A stretch of 64,000 nucleotides of DNA from positions 5,241,997-5,305,996 of the forward strand of contig NC_049993.1 of the NCBI RefSeq assembly GCF_000003815.2, given 5' to 3'. The notes below the pieces were generated by a model. The model was not told the origin of the DNA, searched no databases, and saw nothing but the letters and a program-made list of their open reading frames with translations. The translations under genes and the position numbers were made by a program. Position 1 is the first letter of the stretch. Every line of letters begins with the position of its first letter. This document shows, in pieces, positions 12,879-23,360 of this stretch. The DNA is from Branchiostoma floridae (lineage: Eukaryota > Chordata > Leptocardii > Amphioxiformes > Branchiostomatidae).

Positions 12879-13210
12879 TCACACACACACACACACACAC
12901 GTTTTACACACACACACACACACACACAGTGACACACAAACACACACACAAACACAGAGAGGAACACACACACACACACACAAACAAATAAACACCCGTA
13001 CAAACACAAATGTATGTCTCATACTCATACACATATTTATGCTCTTCATGGCAGGTGATCTGCAATTCCCCGTCAGCCCTACAGGGGGAGCTCCTGGAGT
13101 CGCTGTCCCGACCCCAGCTGACCTGTGGTGCTACATCAGATGCCAGCACGCTCGCCGCCACTTACGTCATCTACATAATCCTGTCAATCATTGCTAGGAT
13201 GATGTACTGA
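8154..13210 (+). CDS. Leucine-rich-repeat surface protein, VLR-like layout, 5' end not found
   Basis: Ten exons join in frame: 8154-8264, 8792-8892, 9464-9661, 10060-10187, 10493-10629, 10891-11202, 11641-11962, 12307-12467, 12620-12784, 13055-13210 (596 residues). The first visible residues (GLKTVPTVPSDTTKLLL) are the end of an LRRNT cap. About 22 repeats of the LxxLxLxxN type follow, then an LRRCT cap starting NPWTCDCN with two later cysteines (VICN, QLTC). The protein ends in a hydrophobic stretch of about 18 residues (TLAATYVIYIILSIIA) with almost no cytoplasmic tail, after a small-residue segment CGATSDAS. This suggests a GPI signal or a C-terminal anchor. The signal peptide and the cysteine half of LRRNT must lie upstream, beyond the repeat block or outside the window. 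Likely an extracellular recognition or adhesion protein; no specific orthologue is claimed. Confidence 0.88.
8969..9060 (+). repeat. (ACTAT)n microsatellite
   Basis: A pentanucleotide tract ACTAT repeats about 17 times with few interruptions, within an intron of the LRR gene. Confidence 0.95.
9709..9768 (+). repeat. (GT)n/(GC)n microsatellite
   Basis: An alternating purine-pyrimidine tract of GT turning to GC steps, in an LRR-gene intron. It could adopt Z-DNA. Confidence 0.9.
12840..12990 (+). repeat. (CT)n then (CA)n microsatellite
   Basis: A CT run is followed by a long interrupted CA run, filling most of the last intron of the LRR gene. Confidence 0.95.
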
Positions 13211-13391
13211 TGGAAGATCTTCCAGGGGACAGTGAAAGGAATGGGAGACACTTTATCTATATATCTAGAAAGGAGAGAATATGACGGATATAGTAGAATA
13301 CAATAGTACCAGTATGTTCTTCATAACGTAATTACATAATGTTCTTCTACATAGGCATAGGGTTCAGACATAGGGCCCAACATAGTAACTA

Positions 13392-15794
13392 TCAGTTTAT
13401 AGCGGTATAACCATCCCTGGTGGTCCTGCGTCCCCTGGTACAGATGAAATACGTCACGATGGCGATGATGACGACACCGGTCAGAGAACCCCCCGTGACG
13501 ATAGCCACCAACTCGTTATTGCTCTGGTCCTGTGAAATTGGAAAATGTGTAGTAAGCGTTCTGTAAAATTAGAAGATTATAAGAGAAAAGAGTATAAGTA
13601 AGTATAGAATAAAAAACAAGATTAAGGCTAAAATGCCAAATATATGTGTGAAAGATAGAGGAAATTTCTTTTCAGGTAAGTTTTAAGTGATGTTGTTACG
13701 AAAAATAGGAAAGGCTATACTGTTACGTTATGCTGTAAGTACGATAGATACAGTACTTTAGTAGCTATGCGAGGCTATTGTTTTCCATAGCGATACAAGT
13801 CATTGATGAAATCCCAATGATTTCGGTGCTTGATTTAGAGCTTAACAATGATAAATATACCACGTATGTATCAATTAAAGTTGATAGAGTCCCACTTCCC
13901 AGCCCTGTATACTTTTTACCAATTTTCAATGTTCTGTCTCACCAATTGGCAAACCCCTCTATTGTATTGACTGACGTCATTCGTACCTTCCCACAATCCT
14001 CAGCGGTAGAAAACTGTCCTTTGCTGACCCCGAAGGCTTGAACGTGAACTTGCCGGGCATGCAGTGTAACGTTTTCTGTTAAGACATAGTCCCTGTCCTC
14101 CGAACACCTGTAAGATTTGCCAGAGCTAGCCCTAAATATGTCCAGGGTTTTGTTAGACGCGCTTCTCTTAGCGTTTGGTGTCTCTGTTTTAGGAAAGATT
14201 CCGGGAACTTCTACGTAATGAAGGTCAACGGAAGACAGGTGGAAGCCCTTTTCTCTGCCCTCCGTGTTGAAGGAAAGCGTGAGATCAAAAGTTCCACCGT
14301 AAAAAGACAACGTCATGTTAGACGATGTTTTTCCACAGAACCCGGAAGTAGCTGCGTCAGTCGGGACGTTGAAAACACCCATTCCATGTCTGTTACCTTG
14401 TTTTACGTAAGTTATATCGAATTGCAAAGCCATGTAGGCAAGCAAGCAAACGTCGCCAGTCGCGTTTTTCACGTGGAAGCGGCCTTGCAATGGCTCAGGA
14501 GGAACGGTAGGCGGCGCTGCTGAAGTAAACGGCACGGTGGTGGAAGCTGGAGTTGTGAGGTTGTCAGGGGCAACGCTGGACGCTGGTTGAATGGTGAAGC
14601 TGCCATTCGGCGGAGGTCCAAGTGTGGAAGCAGGGCCTACCGTTATGTTAGAGGGTACTGTAGGTAGTGTGCTAGCGTTGGATAGAGGGATCATAGAGGT
14701 TGGGAAGATAGTCGTAGCGTTGGAGATGGGGACGATAGTAGAGGCGTTGGAAGCGGGAGATATGGTGGACGCGTTGGACAGAGGCATTTCCGAAGTAACG
14801 GCCGGTGTTGTGGTCATTGGGGGTGGGGTGGACTTGTGATGGTCTTCTGGGCATCTCTCCGCTTTGGCAAACTTATCGTCGCTGTTGAAAGAAGGGAAAT
14901 TTGTCTGTAAGGGGCAAATGCCGTCAATTGCAAAGGGCACAAGAACATCATACTGAACGGCAAAGCGCAGTAAACTTGTTTTAAAAAAATAACATACAAT
15001 ATCTTCAATTTTTGGAAACACAAACGAAAATTAGTTTCACTGAATAGTTTGATAGCTTGAGATCGACAATGCTAATGCCTTTTTCATAAATTGAGTTACA
15101 GTTACTTTTTCATAAACTGAATGTAAGCTATATCAAGGCAACAGTCCGAACAATACCTGACGTCAAATGGTTGCACATGTATGTAGTCAAAGATCAGGTC
15201 CGCGGTGGGGTGAACGCCAGGAGCTTCCTCAAAGTATGGAAATGTCAGGTTAGCTATCGTGAAACCGCTCTCGCATAGGAACGACCTCCTTCTAAAGATC
15301 CCAGACCTCGTCTCCATCTCATGAAGGTTGTTACGGAAGGGACTGAAGAAGTGGTTCGGGAACTTGGCGTCTGGGAAGAGAGACGGGACCTGGCTGTAAT
15401 ACACCACCGCCTCCGCCAGCCAGAAGTGTTTCATAAAGGGCGTCTCCCGCGCGAATCTTAAGTACAGCCCGAAGTCCCAGTCCCAGGGGACGTGCAGAAG
15501 GAGGACGGCTTGGTTCTCACCTTCAAGACGAGTGGGGCAGGTGGATTCGTACGCCACGGAACAGTTGGAGGGGAGAACGTAGTCCGCTGTGGCCGTGGTG
15601 TTGTCGGTCTTCACGTACCGGATCTTAAACGTGGCGGCGAGGTCGGCAAGGAAGCACGGTTCGCCCCGCTTGTTCTTTACGGTGTAGTGGCCGACCCCAG
15701 GCGCAGTTCCCGTCCGCTCCCCCAAGCCAACAGAGACAGAACTACACACGTTAAGGACAAGAAGGCCAACGGCGATTATGGGATAATAACCCAT
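13392..15794 (-). CDS. Lysosome-associated membrane glycoprotein (LAMP family)
   Basis: Three exons on the minus strand (15794-15157, 14881-13987, 13529-13392) join in phase to 556 residues. The start chosen is the Met before GYYPIIAVGLLVLNVCSS, a good signal peptide; another in-frame ATG lies 11 codons upstream. There are two lumenal LAMP domains, each with spaced cysteines (GEPCFLADL … and GDVCLLAYM … EDCGK). They are separated by a Ser/Thr/Pro/Asn hinge in which a short unit (SNASTI…P) recurs about four times, loaded with N-glycosylation sequons. The last exon encodes one membrane helix (ELVAIVTGGSLTGVVIIAIV) and a short basic tail ending GYTAIN. GYTAI fits the GYxxΦ lysosomal sorting signal of LAMP-1/-2. 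It acts in the lysosome/late endosome membrane. The tail differs slightly from the vertebrate one by an extra Asn after the motif. Ends tail-to-tail with the LRR gene, 181 bp between stops. Confidence 0.93.
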
Positions 15795-17447
15795 GGTTCT
15801 CCACACATACAATTGTGCCCAGAGCAAGTTATGGCATCAGATAGAGCTAGTTGTGTAAAACAAGAAGCTTAATGATTAATTAGCGTTAAACTTTGGACCT
15901 TCCTGAACGTCAATGAACGTCAAGGGTTCGAAACCCATGTTATACGTAAAATATCTGTGAAGTTGATGATAACGTGTGAAATAGTTATGATAGCCGTAGA
16001 TTGAGAAATTTATCAACGACTTGTAAGTTTCGTAATTCTGCACCCAGCCAGCACGTCACCGGAACGTACTGCGCCTGCGCAAACCCTGGTAGTTTGGGGC
16101 TTGGTTTGGACAACGTTGCATTAAAATCCCGCTTGTTGCACAGTATATGTTAGAGACATGGTTCCGTGTAAAACGTACACGGAGTTTTACCCTTATATAC
16201 GCACGTACTTTCTTAAATGCGGCCCTTTAGTAAACTGGGGATTTAGGATGTCTATACTTTTCGCGCAGGCGCAGTACGTTCCGGTGACGTGCTCACCCAG
16301 CCAGTGTCGGTCCTTACAAATATTGGCACGTGTCCGTTTTGAACTTTGCCCTTCAAATGATACACCTGCTGCTACCCTTCACAAACCTCGTGTCCAGGGC
16401 ACCTTGTAGATTACACTGAGAACGAGAGTTGGGTAAATGATCAATTTCCAGGCGAAACCGATCAATTTCATCAACATATGAAGCCAACCGCTTTTGCGTC
16501 ATAGGTTTTGAAGGGGGCTATACTTTCATTCAGCCTTCATAAATATCGATCTCTCGTGTCCCATATCAGCATGGCTTAAGGAGAGTGTACGCGTTAGCAC
16601 TTCATATGCGATTTTTAGCACCAGATTTGACTGGTGTGGTTTTACACTAATCTGTCGTCGGCCGTACGTAGACCGTGGCAGGCTTTCCGGTCCACTTGAG
16701 ACGTTTGGATTACGCAGCACTTTCACCTGCCTCTTATTCTGTCCCGCCCTTTGTGAAATGACCAGTGCATGAACGCGAGGTGTTGTCTTCTCTGTTGGGA
16801 GCAATAGAAAAACGGGGTCGACTCCGCAGTTCTCATGACATCACCAGTTGGTGGATGAAATGGATCTCCTAATGGATGTTCCGGGGTGCTAGGAGGCTAT
16901 TAACAAGTTGTTTTCTCTGTTGTGGCCCGATCGCGTTTCGAGAGGCTCTTGGTCGGTTCCCAAAAAGGCCGTGTGGGTTTCTGCCACCCGAGCCCCGCCC
17001 ATTCAGCCAACCCTTCACAGGAGTGCCCCCCATGCGTGGAAAATACGACCAGGAAGAGAGTGTGTGTGTGTGTGAGTCTAATTCTACCCCGGCTTGGCGC
17101 CCTCCACTCGCAGCCCACCAGTTTGAGTACTATGCGCAATGGTGAATAGGCGCTTGTCAAAGAGCGGAGATTAGCCAGGTTGATAACGCAGGCAGGCTGT
17201 TTGTATGCGGCCGGTTGTAAACCACTTGGAGAGTGACGGTGTGCGGCAGTTCCACGGACGTGACGAACGCTGTTGGAACTGCTCCGACTCACGAGCGTGA
17301 CAGCCTGAAGGAACGATTCGGTTACAGGTGACATCAGCGCCGGAGTATGGGGGACTAACGTTAGTAGTACAGGGTTGGTACAACCCATTTGCACCTTACT
17401 GACAGGAGAGGTGCACGACGCTGGGACATTGCGCCGGCTGGACCGTT
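15795..17447. other. Divergent intergenic region between LAMP and LURAP1-like genes
   Basis: Both genes read away from this 1.65-kb stretch, so it holds both promoters. It contains one clean MITE (16050-16293). No other gene is recognised. Confidence 0.6.
16050..16293. mobile_element. 244-bp MITE with perfect 31-bp TIRs and 9-bp TSD
   Basis: Positions 16050-16080 (AGCACGTCACCGGAACGTAC…) are the exact reverse complement of 16263-16293. The element is flanked by identical CACCCAGCC at 16041-16049 and 16294-16302. A 9-bp duplication is typical of Mutator-like transposons, but the superfamily is inferred from that alone. Both arms are intact, so the insertion is young. Confidence 0.93.
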
Positions 17448-20400
17448 ATGTTGCTACAGAACATGGACGACGGGCTAGCGCGGGAAATCAGGGAGTTAGA
17501 AACTAAGATGGGCAAAATTCCAACAAGCCTGCTTAACTCATTTAAGGAATTTAACAAGGAGGAGGAAGAAGAACAAGGAGGAGGGGTTGACGTCGGTCAT
17601 GAGGAAACGGAAGGAGGGGACGAGATCGACAAGGAACGAGTGAATGAGACAGAGCAGGGAGGACAAGAAAAACCGTCCTCGCCCATTGACAAACAGCTTA
17701 GCTTTGTCAAAGCCGAACTGGTAAGTAACTGTCTTTTATTTACCACAGTTAAATCAGCCTGGATAGATTATATCAAAATAAACAATCTGGTTATAAAGAC
17801 TAGCTGCACTGATCAACAGTACTAGTCGTGCCACCGTAAGCACACAAGATCGCAGAGCAAGACACGACAGTAGATTTGCACAAGACACCATCTTCAATAC
17901 GACTGTCCACGACTGATGACACAAAATACATACTGAGTATCTATTTTTAGACGTGTATGGTTGATTATGGGAGACCCTAACAAAGTGGAGCAAAGAGGGG
18001 GTGTAGGATAAGCCATACAGGTGTATATACAGAAGGGGATATTGTACTACCTAGGAGTAAGGGTGATAGCATTGACTACGTACATGATATAGGTGGGGGC
18101 GTGCTGACATAAGATACAAGACTTGACAACAAGGGCGTTTTCTTACACGCAGGTTAAATTTGTCCCTCGCCTGGTCAAACAAGGCACCTCCGAATACGTA
18201 AGCCATTGACGCTAACAGTGTTCATCAATTACGTGGGGTCAATTCATAATGGCATAGGCAAAGTGAGAGCGGACCAAGGCTAAATTGCGAAGATAAGTCT
18301 GAATGTACGAACGTGTCAGAATGAAAGGGCACAACCTTTACCCGGGCCGTTGTCGGCGAGCTGGGTTTTCAAAGTGTGCAAATAGCGGGGCTCTTGAGTC
18401 TGTTGCCCAGTATTTACCCAATGCTTTAGTACCTAGAGAAGCCGGCGCCCAACACAACTTCAGGTGCTACACACGTCGCCTTGTGAGAAACAAGAAAAGG
18501 GAGACAAGCAGAAAGAGCAAAAGAAAGGCCGCTTTGTGCCACATGCCAGGGGTGGCGTGAGGTTTTCTTAAGGGCGGTTTTTGAGTCGACAAGCGTCGTG
18601 CAGAATTGCTAAGCAGGAATTAGGGTCAACTATCACAGTGTACACATTGGAGAGAACAGCGGTGCCCTCTGTTATAACACAGGTAAAAAGAGAGGAGATT
18701 TGTAATAAGATAGAGGAATGTACTGAGAAAGATTTAGAGGGTTTGTGGCTGTGTGGTCAGGGATCTTGAAAGAAAGAGTCTTTTTTCCTGCAGGATATAT
18801 GTAGTCCCTGTCGCCTGCATACGTTTGCGTTGGGTGGAGTCCACCTCGTTAGAATCACGCATGCCTTGGTGCCAAAGGCGAGGAAGGCGGCTGTTTTACG
18901 TCACAGAAACTGAGTTTAGTCTCCTCCTGGTTGGATCACCGTGTCATAATAGATAAAGTCCCATTCACCGGAAATATTACCCCGTCACAAAATGATTAGA
19001 ATGTACATCAATCAAGGACTGTAAACACAAATAATGTACGTACAACATCTGTTCGGAAATCGTACTTGAACCTTGTATATTTGCATAATAAGCCACGCGA
19101 CCCCCAGTGTCACAGGCGAGTGCCCCTCTTCACATCCCGTCAATAAAAACTCTCAAGGACACTTGTTAAAAACTATGGGAACAAAGCTGACAAAATGCAC
19201 GTCCAAAGTCTCAATGGTAGATCGTTACCACCTGACAACATTGTGGAGAGATCGTTGTACAAATCCTATTTTACCTCCGTCAAGGAGGGCCTCTTTACTT
19301 ATCGGTACTGGTTCGTTGGTTAGTTTGGGAACAGAATATAAATAGTATATATTCATGGGCTGTCTCTTTGGTTATATGACCTAAGATGTGTTTTTTTTTT
19401 TTTTAAGTTGTGGGATTCTAATGTTTTTGCTAAACAGAAACTTAGCCAAATAATTCTGGGTAACATTTGACTACTACAGTGTGGTATACTTTAAGCGGCG
19501 TGTACTACGTTGGTTGTTACCACTACGCCATAACAAAAATGAGTACGTTCATTGACAAAGTAAACATTGCGCATCCGGGCGTTGGTGAACTCGTGGATTG
19601 CGGGTCATCTGATATCTAAACATTTAGATATACCATAAAGGAAGCTTCCCATAAAGTAAGCCACACATCAGAGTCGGCCTGTTATTGTTTCTCGTGTTTG
19701 CCTTCGTCGGACAACTATTTGCTTTACATGTGCGTGGTCGCCTAGCCTGGATACCAGACCCTGGTCCAACCTCAATAATATCTAGCAAGTTTATCAGGGT
19801 TTAACTTTGGGGTGGCTGCTGTAGAATGCCCTTGGTGGCACGTTGGCCCTAGAGTCGAGGAGTTAGGCTACATAGGCACTGAAAACAGTCTGTCATCCAG
19901 GCTAGTGGCAGCCGTGCCTTCCAACTACTGTAGTACTATACATGTCTTTACCTAATCCAAGCAGACGTATGTAGGGAGGATCGCAGCATTTGACTGTTCC
20001 GGTTCTCAAATATGCTACCCTCCCATCTGTCAGAGGAACTTCGCGATCTTCACGCCCAACATCTGCTTGGAGAATAGCGTTTATCAATGTCGAGAAATAT
20101 AGTCCATAACGTGCGTGTTACATGTATGTATGTGTTACATCACACACAAGAAAAAGAATAAATATTCGGATTACGCAGCTTACCTCACGTGTGGTCTTCT
20201 TCCACTTGAAGTTTATTACACACTACTATATCAAAAATTCCTCACCCAGTCAGTTATTCATTATCCTCGCCGAGGAGGCCATGTTTCCGTCAGCGTTTGT
20301 TTATTCATTTCATTGTTTGTTTGAAAAAAGAACAACTCGTGAAAAATGGGTGATGATTGATATTTGCTGATGATTTGCCATCTACCGATGAAACAGGTGA

Positions 20401-23360
20401 TCATAAATATTAGGAGATCTCGATTCCGTTATAGAAGTAAAACAGACATGCCGTCCTTCAAGAATGTGCCATGCATGTGTCACTGCAGAATATATGGCGG
20501 GGTCAAACCTTAGTGTAAACAGTATTTTAAGTGCCTGAACTTCGGCATCTCGGAACGTGCAGTTGTTATACATGCCATGAAACAGAGACGGTTTTTCACT
20601 GCCAGCGGTGCAATGTGATTTAACGTCGAGGGCAGATACCGCCGTGTCACAGCGATCTTGGACGTATGTCAGAGCGTAAACTATCCGCAAACTCTGTTCG
20701 AGCTTCAAATAATTGATTCCCTCTTTAAACATTTGGCGTTTTGCCTTCAAATACGGATGATGTAGGTACTAGTAGCTTATGTGCCACCACAGCGTTTCTT
20801 ATGACTTACTTCTTTCTTTACGAAATGTAATTTGAATGAAAAGTCGACTAGTCTTATGATCCCTGTATGGGATCTCTACAGACATACACAGTCTGGAGCG
20901 GGTTTGACTCGTCCAAAATGCACTGTGAAGTGTTAGCTAATTATATGGCAGTGAAAAGAAGATTCTTCATTCTATGTTGTTATGATATACTTCGTTAGTT
21001 AAAACGTTATGACTATAAAACTATTAAACTATTTCGACTAGTTTTAAGATTATAAATCAAAGTTGGTCTTTCAAAGTTCACATTTTTTTCTTCTTTTGAG
21101 CGACAAAAGTTTGATCGTTTCCTGGCCATTGTACATCTTATGTGTACAATCAACGATTGGTACGAATCAAAGCTGCTCCTTAATTTGAAATATCAAATTT
21201 CTCGATAAAAATAAACATACCCAACTCGGCGCGGTCTTTCTTGTAACTTCATAATTGGCTTGACATTTAAAATGATAAACGAAAACAGAACAGCTGCCTG
21301 TGTTTTTAAACAGACGCGGCGGTACTTTCACCAAATCTCTAAGGTAAAGAAATACGACACAAGGAAAACACACCTGGGTTACAATTAGAGGGGCGTAAAT
21401 ATTGTCCAGGAGGACGATCTGGCTTTACTTAAATCCTGGAGTGTTGACGGGCCCAGTGTCACAGTCAAGTTTGCCTACACATTCTTGGCAGGTACTCTCA
21501 AAGTGATTGGTGTTATGGTGGGGTCACACGTGCTTATGTATTCAATTCCGTATGAAAGTCTTAGTCTCTACCAGGCTCCACTTGTCAATGAAAAAAAATA
21601 GAAATTGGACAAAAATAGCCAGATAACATGCCGAAGGAGTTGGATTGGAAACCATACTCCTCGGCCAGCTGACTCCTCTGGCATGTTCTATATATTTCTC
21701 CAATTTATGCTGTTGCAGCGACTTGTGGAGCCTGGTAGAGGCTATGAATTCCATACGGACCTCATACGGCTAAAGTTTCTTAACCTCGCTTCCCAGGCGT
21801 GGAGCCGGCAAACGCAGGCACCTGGCCTTGGAATTGGTAGTATGATCTAGAGACCACTCAAAGCCAGATAAGCCTGGGAGGCAAGGCTGCAGCAATGTAT
21901 GCTTGAACTTACTTCTCTTCAGATGTTTTTTTTTTCTAATCTGCAAATATACGTGCTTAACGTTACCCATTGCCGAATCTCTCTTAAACCACCTGTCATA
22001 ATAATATCTATTGCATTTTTCATAATTTCCTTCCGATCCACCACTATGGTTAGTTCCAAAATCATCCCCTGTGACCACTTTGTCTCTGGCTTTCCGCAAA
22101 ACAAGTGCAGTCTGAACCCCTACATTCTGTTGCGGTCCTCATATATATACATGTAGCTAGTCCACTTGTCGTTAATACGTCCAACAGTGGTGTTGACACA
22201 ACCAGCCGAACCCGAGACTCTGTCCGGTTTAGAGTAACAACAGTTCAGACGAGACAGTGTCACCTTTGCCACCAGTGTTGTGTGGAGCGGTTTGTAAAGG
22301 TCGTCTTCGTGTGCCCCGGGTTAACTCCATGTTGATACTCTGAACAACACACAAAGCCCAGACATAATTCGTGTTTTGTTCTCCTTCGGACTGAATAAAA
22401 GTGGGTCGCTTTTTAATTTCCTGTCGTTAGACAATGAAGACCACAGCAGAGGGAAGTCCTAGAGGTTAATGAGATTTACAGCTATTGTTATTGCCCCAGT
22501 TTTGCAACACAATTTCATAAATGTTCATTATTCAACAGATGCGCGAAGCTTCGAAGTTCGGGACAAAAATACGACCTTGTAAAGCATTAACTTGTAAAAC
22601 GGTCACTTGTAGGACGTTTAATGACTCAAGCGCAACGGTGCACATAATAAGACTACACTATTAGCCCAAAGACACACTATAACTTTTACTAACTTCATCT
22701 AATTACGTAAACGTTTAACCCCCTTTAAGACTATAAAGGAAAAGTAAACGAGACTGTAGGTGCTTGAGATAAGCTTGTAATGGGCAACTTTGACCAAAGT
22801 GTTTTTTTCTTCATTTTTCTGCATTTCAGAAACAAATCCGCCAGGCGGACATCCGGCTGATGCACACCTTCCTCGCCGTGAACGAGGGAATCGAGGAACT
22901 GAAGTGGTTGATGGACAACTCCCTCCACACGCCCACCAGCAGTATGTGTTCATCCTTAGCCAGTCTGGTGGACAGCCGTGACGTCCTCAACACCATCTCG
23001 GAGGAGGGCGCGGGGTTCTCCCCGGAATCTCCAATGCGGGTCCGACGGAACAGCGACCCAGGGTGTCGCGGAGGCGAGCACGATCAAAGCCCGGTGAGAT
23101 CGCACCAGAGACGCGAATCTGACCAAAATGTGAGGACGATGAAATACGGTGACATATCGCCGCAACAACTGCCCAGAAAAATAAGATATGGACTCGCCTC
23201 GCCCGGTGCCCCACATCGTAGGGTGGACCAGACTTTGCAAAGTGCTCCTTTTGATACGTATCTAACGGCAAACGGCTCAGCATCGACCGAAAATACGAAA
23301 TGTAAGGACCTTGCAAAGTCGGCACAAGGGACAGAGGACAACTGGACGCTTCTTGTATAG
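17448..23360 (+). CDS. LURAP1-like leucine-rich adaptor protein
   Basis: Two exons (17448-17720 and 22830-23360) join in phase 0 to 267 residues, near the 239 residues of human LURAP1. The N-terminal part has ELETKMGKIPTSLLNSF, then a Glu-rich linker. Across the junction there is KAELKQIRQADIRLMHTF followed by LAVNEGIEELKWLMD, which matches the conserved LURAP1/LURAP1L core (LVTLNEGIEAVRWLLEE in human). The C-terminal half is Ser/Arg-rich and disordered-looking. In vertebrates the protein bridges MRCK kinase and MYO18A in actomyosin flow and has been tied to NF-kB activation; the same role here is inference. Start: the first ATG of the open exon; a second in-frame ATG lies five codons on. A polyadenylation signal AATAAA is at 23580. 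The 5.1-kb intron holds two MITEs. Confidence 0.87.
19743..19904. mobile_element. MITE, TAGCCTGG-TIR family
   Basis: The left end TAGCCTGGATACCAGAC is matched by the inverted right end GTCTGTCATCCAGGCTA. Flanks GTGGTCGCC and GTGGCAGCC agree in 7 of 9 positions, so an old 9-bp duplication is likely. Same family as the copies at 28346, 59626 and 61752. Located in the LURAP1-like intron. Confidence 0.78.
21562..21744. mobile_element. 183-bp MITE with 20-bp TIRs
   Basis: TAGTCTCTACCAGGCTCCAC at the left matches the inverted right end in 19 of 20 positions. A target-site duplication is not clear. The same terminus occurs at 152-173 near the left window edge. Located in the LURAP1-like intron. Confidence 0.75.

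Noticed and set aside
12677-13009. Cys/Val-rich minus-strand ORF
   Set aside because: Translation of the CA microsatellite.
14218-14839. Plus-strand ORFs opposite the LAMP gene (14218-14523, 14591-14839)
   Set aside because: Antisense shadows of the LAMP exon, including the low-complexity hinge.
20382-20750. 122-codon minus-strand ORF in the LURAP1-like intron
   Set aside because: No recognisable domain, no clear splice partners and no start context. It could be chance; left unannotated.
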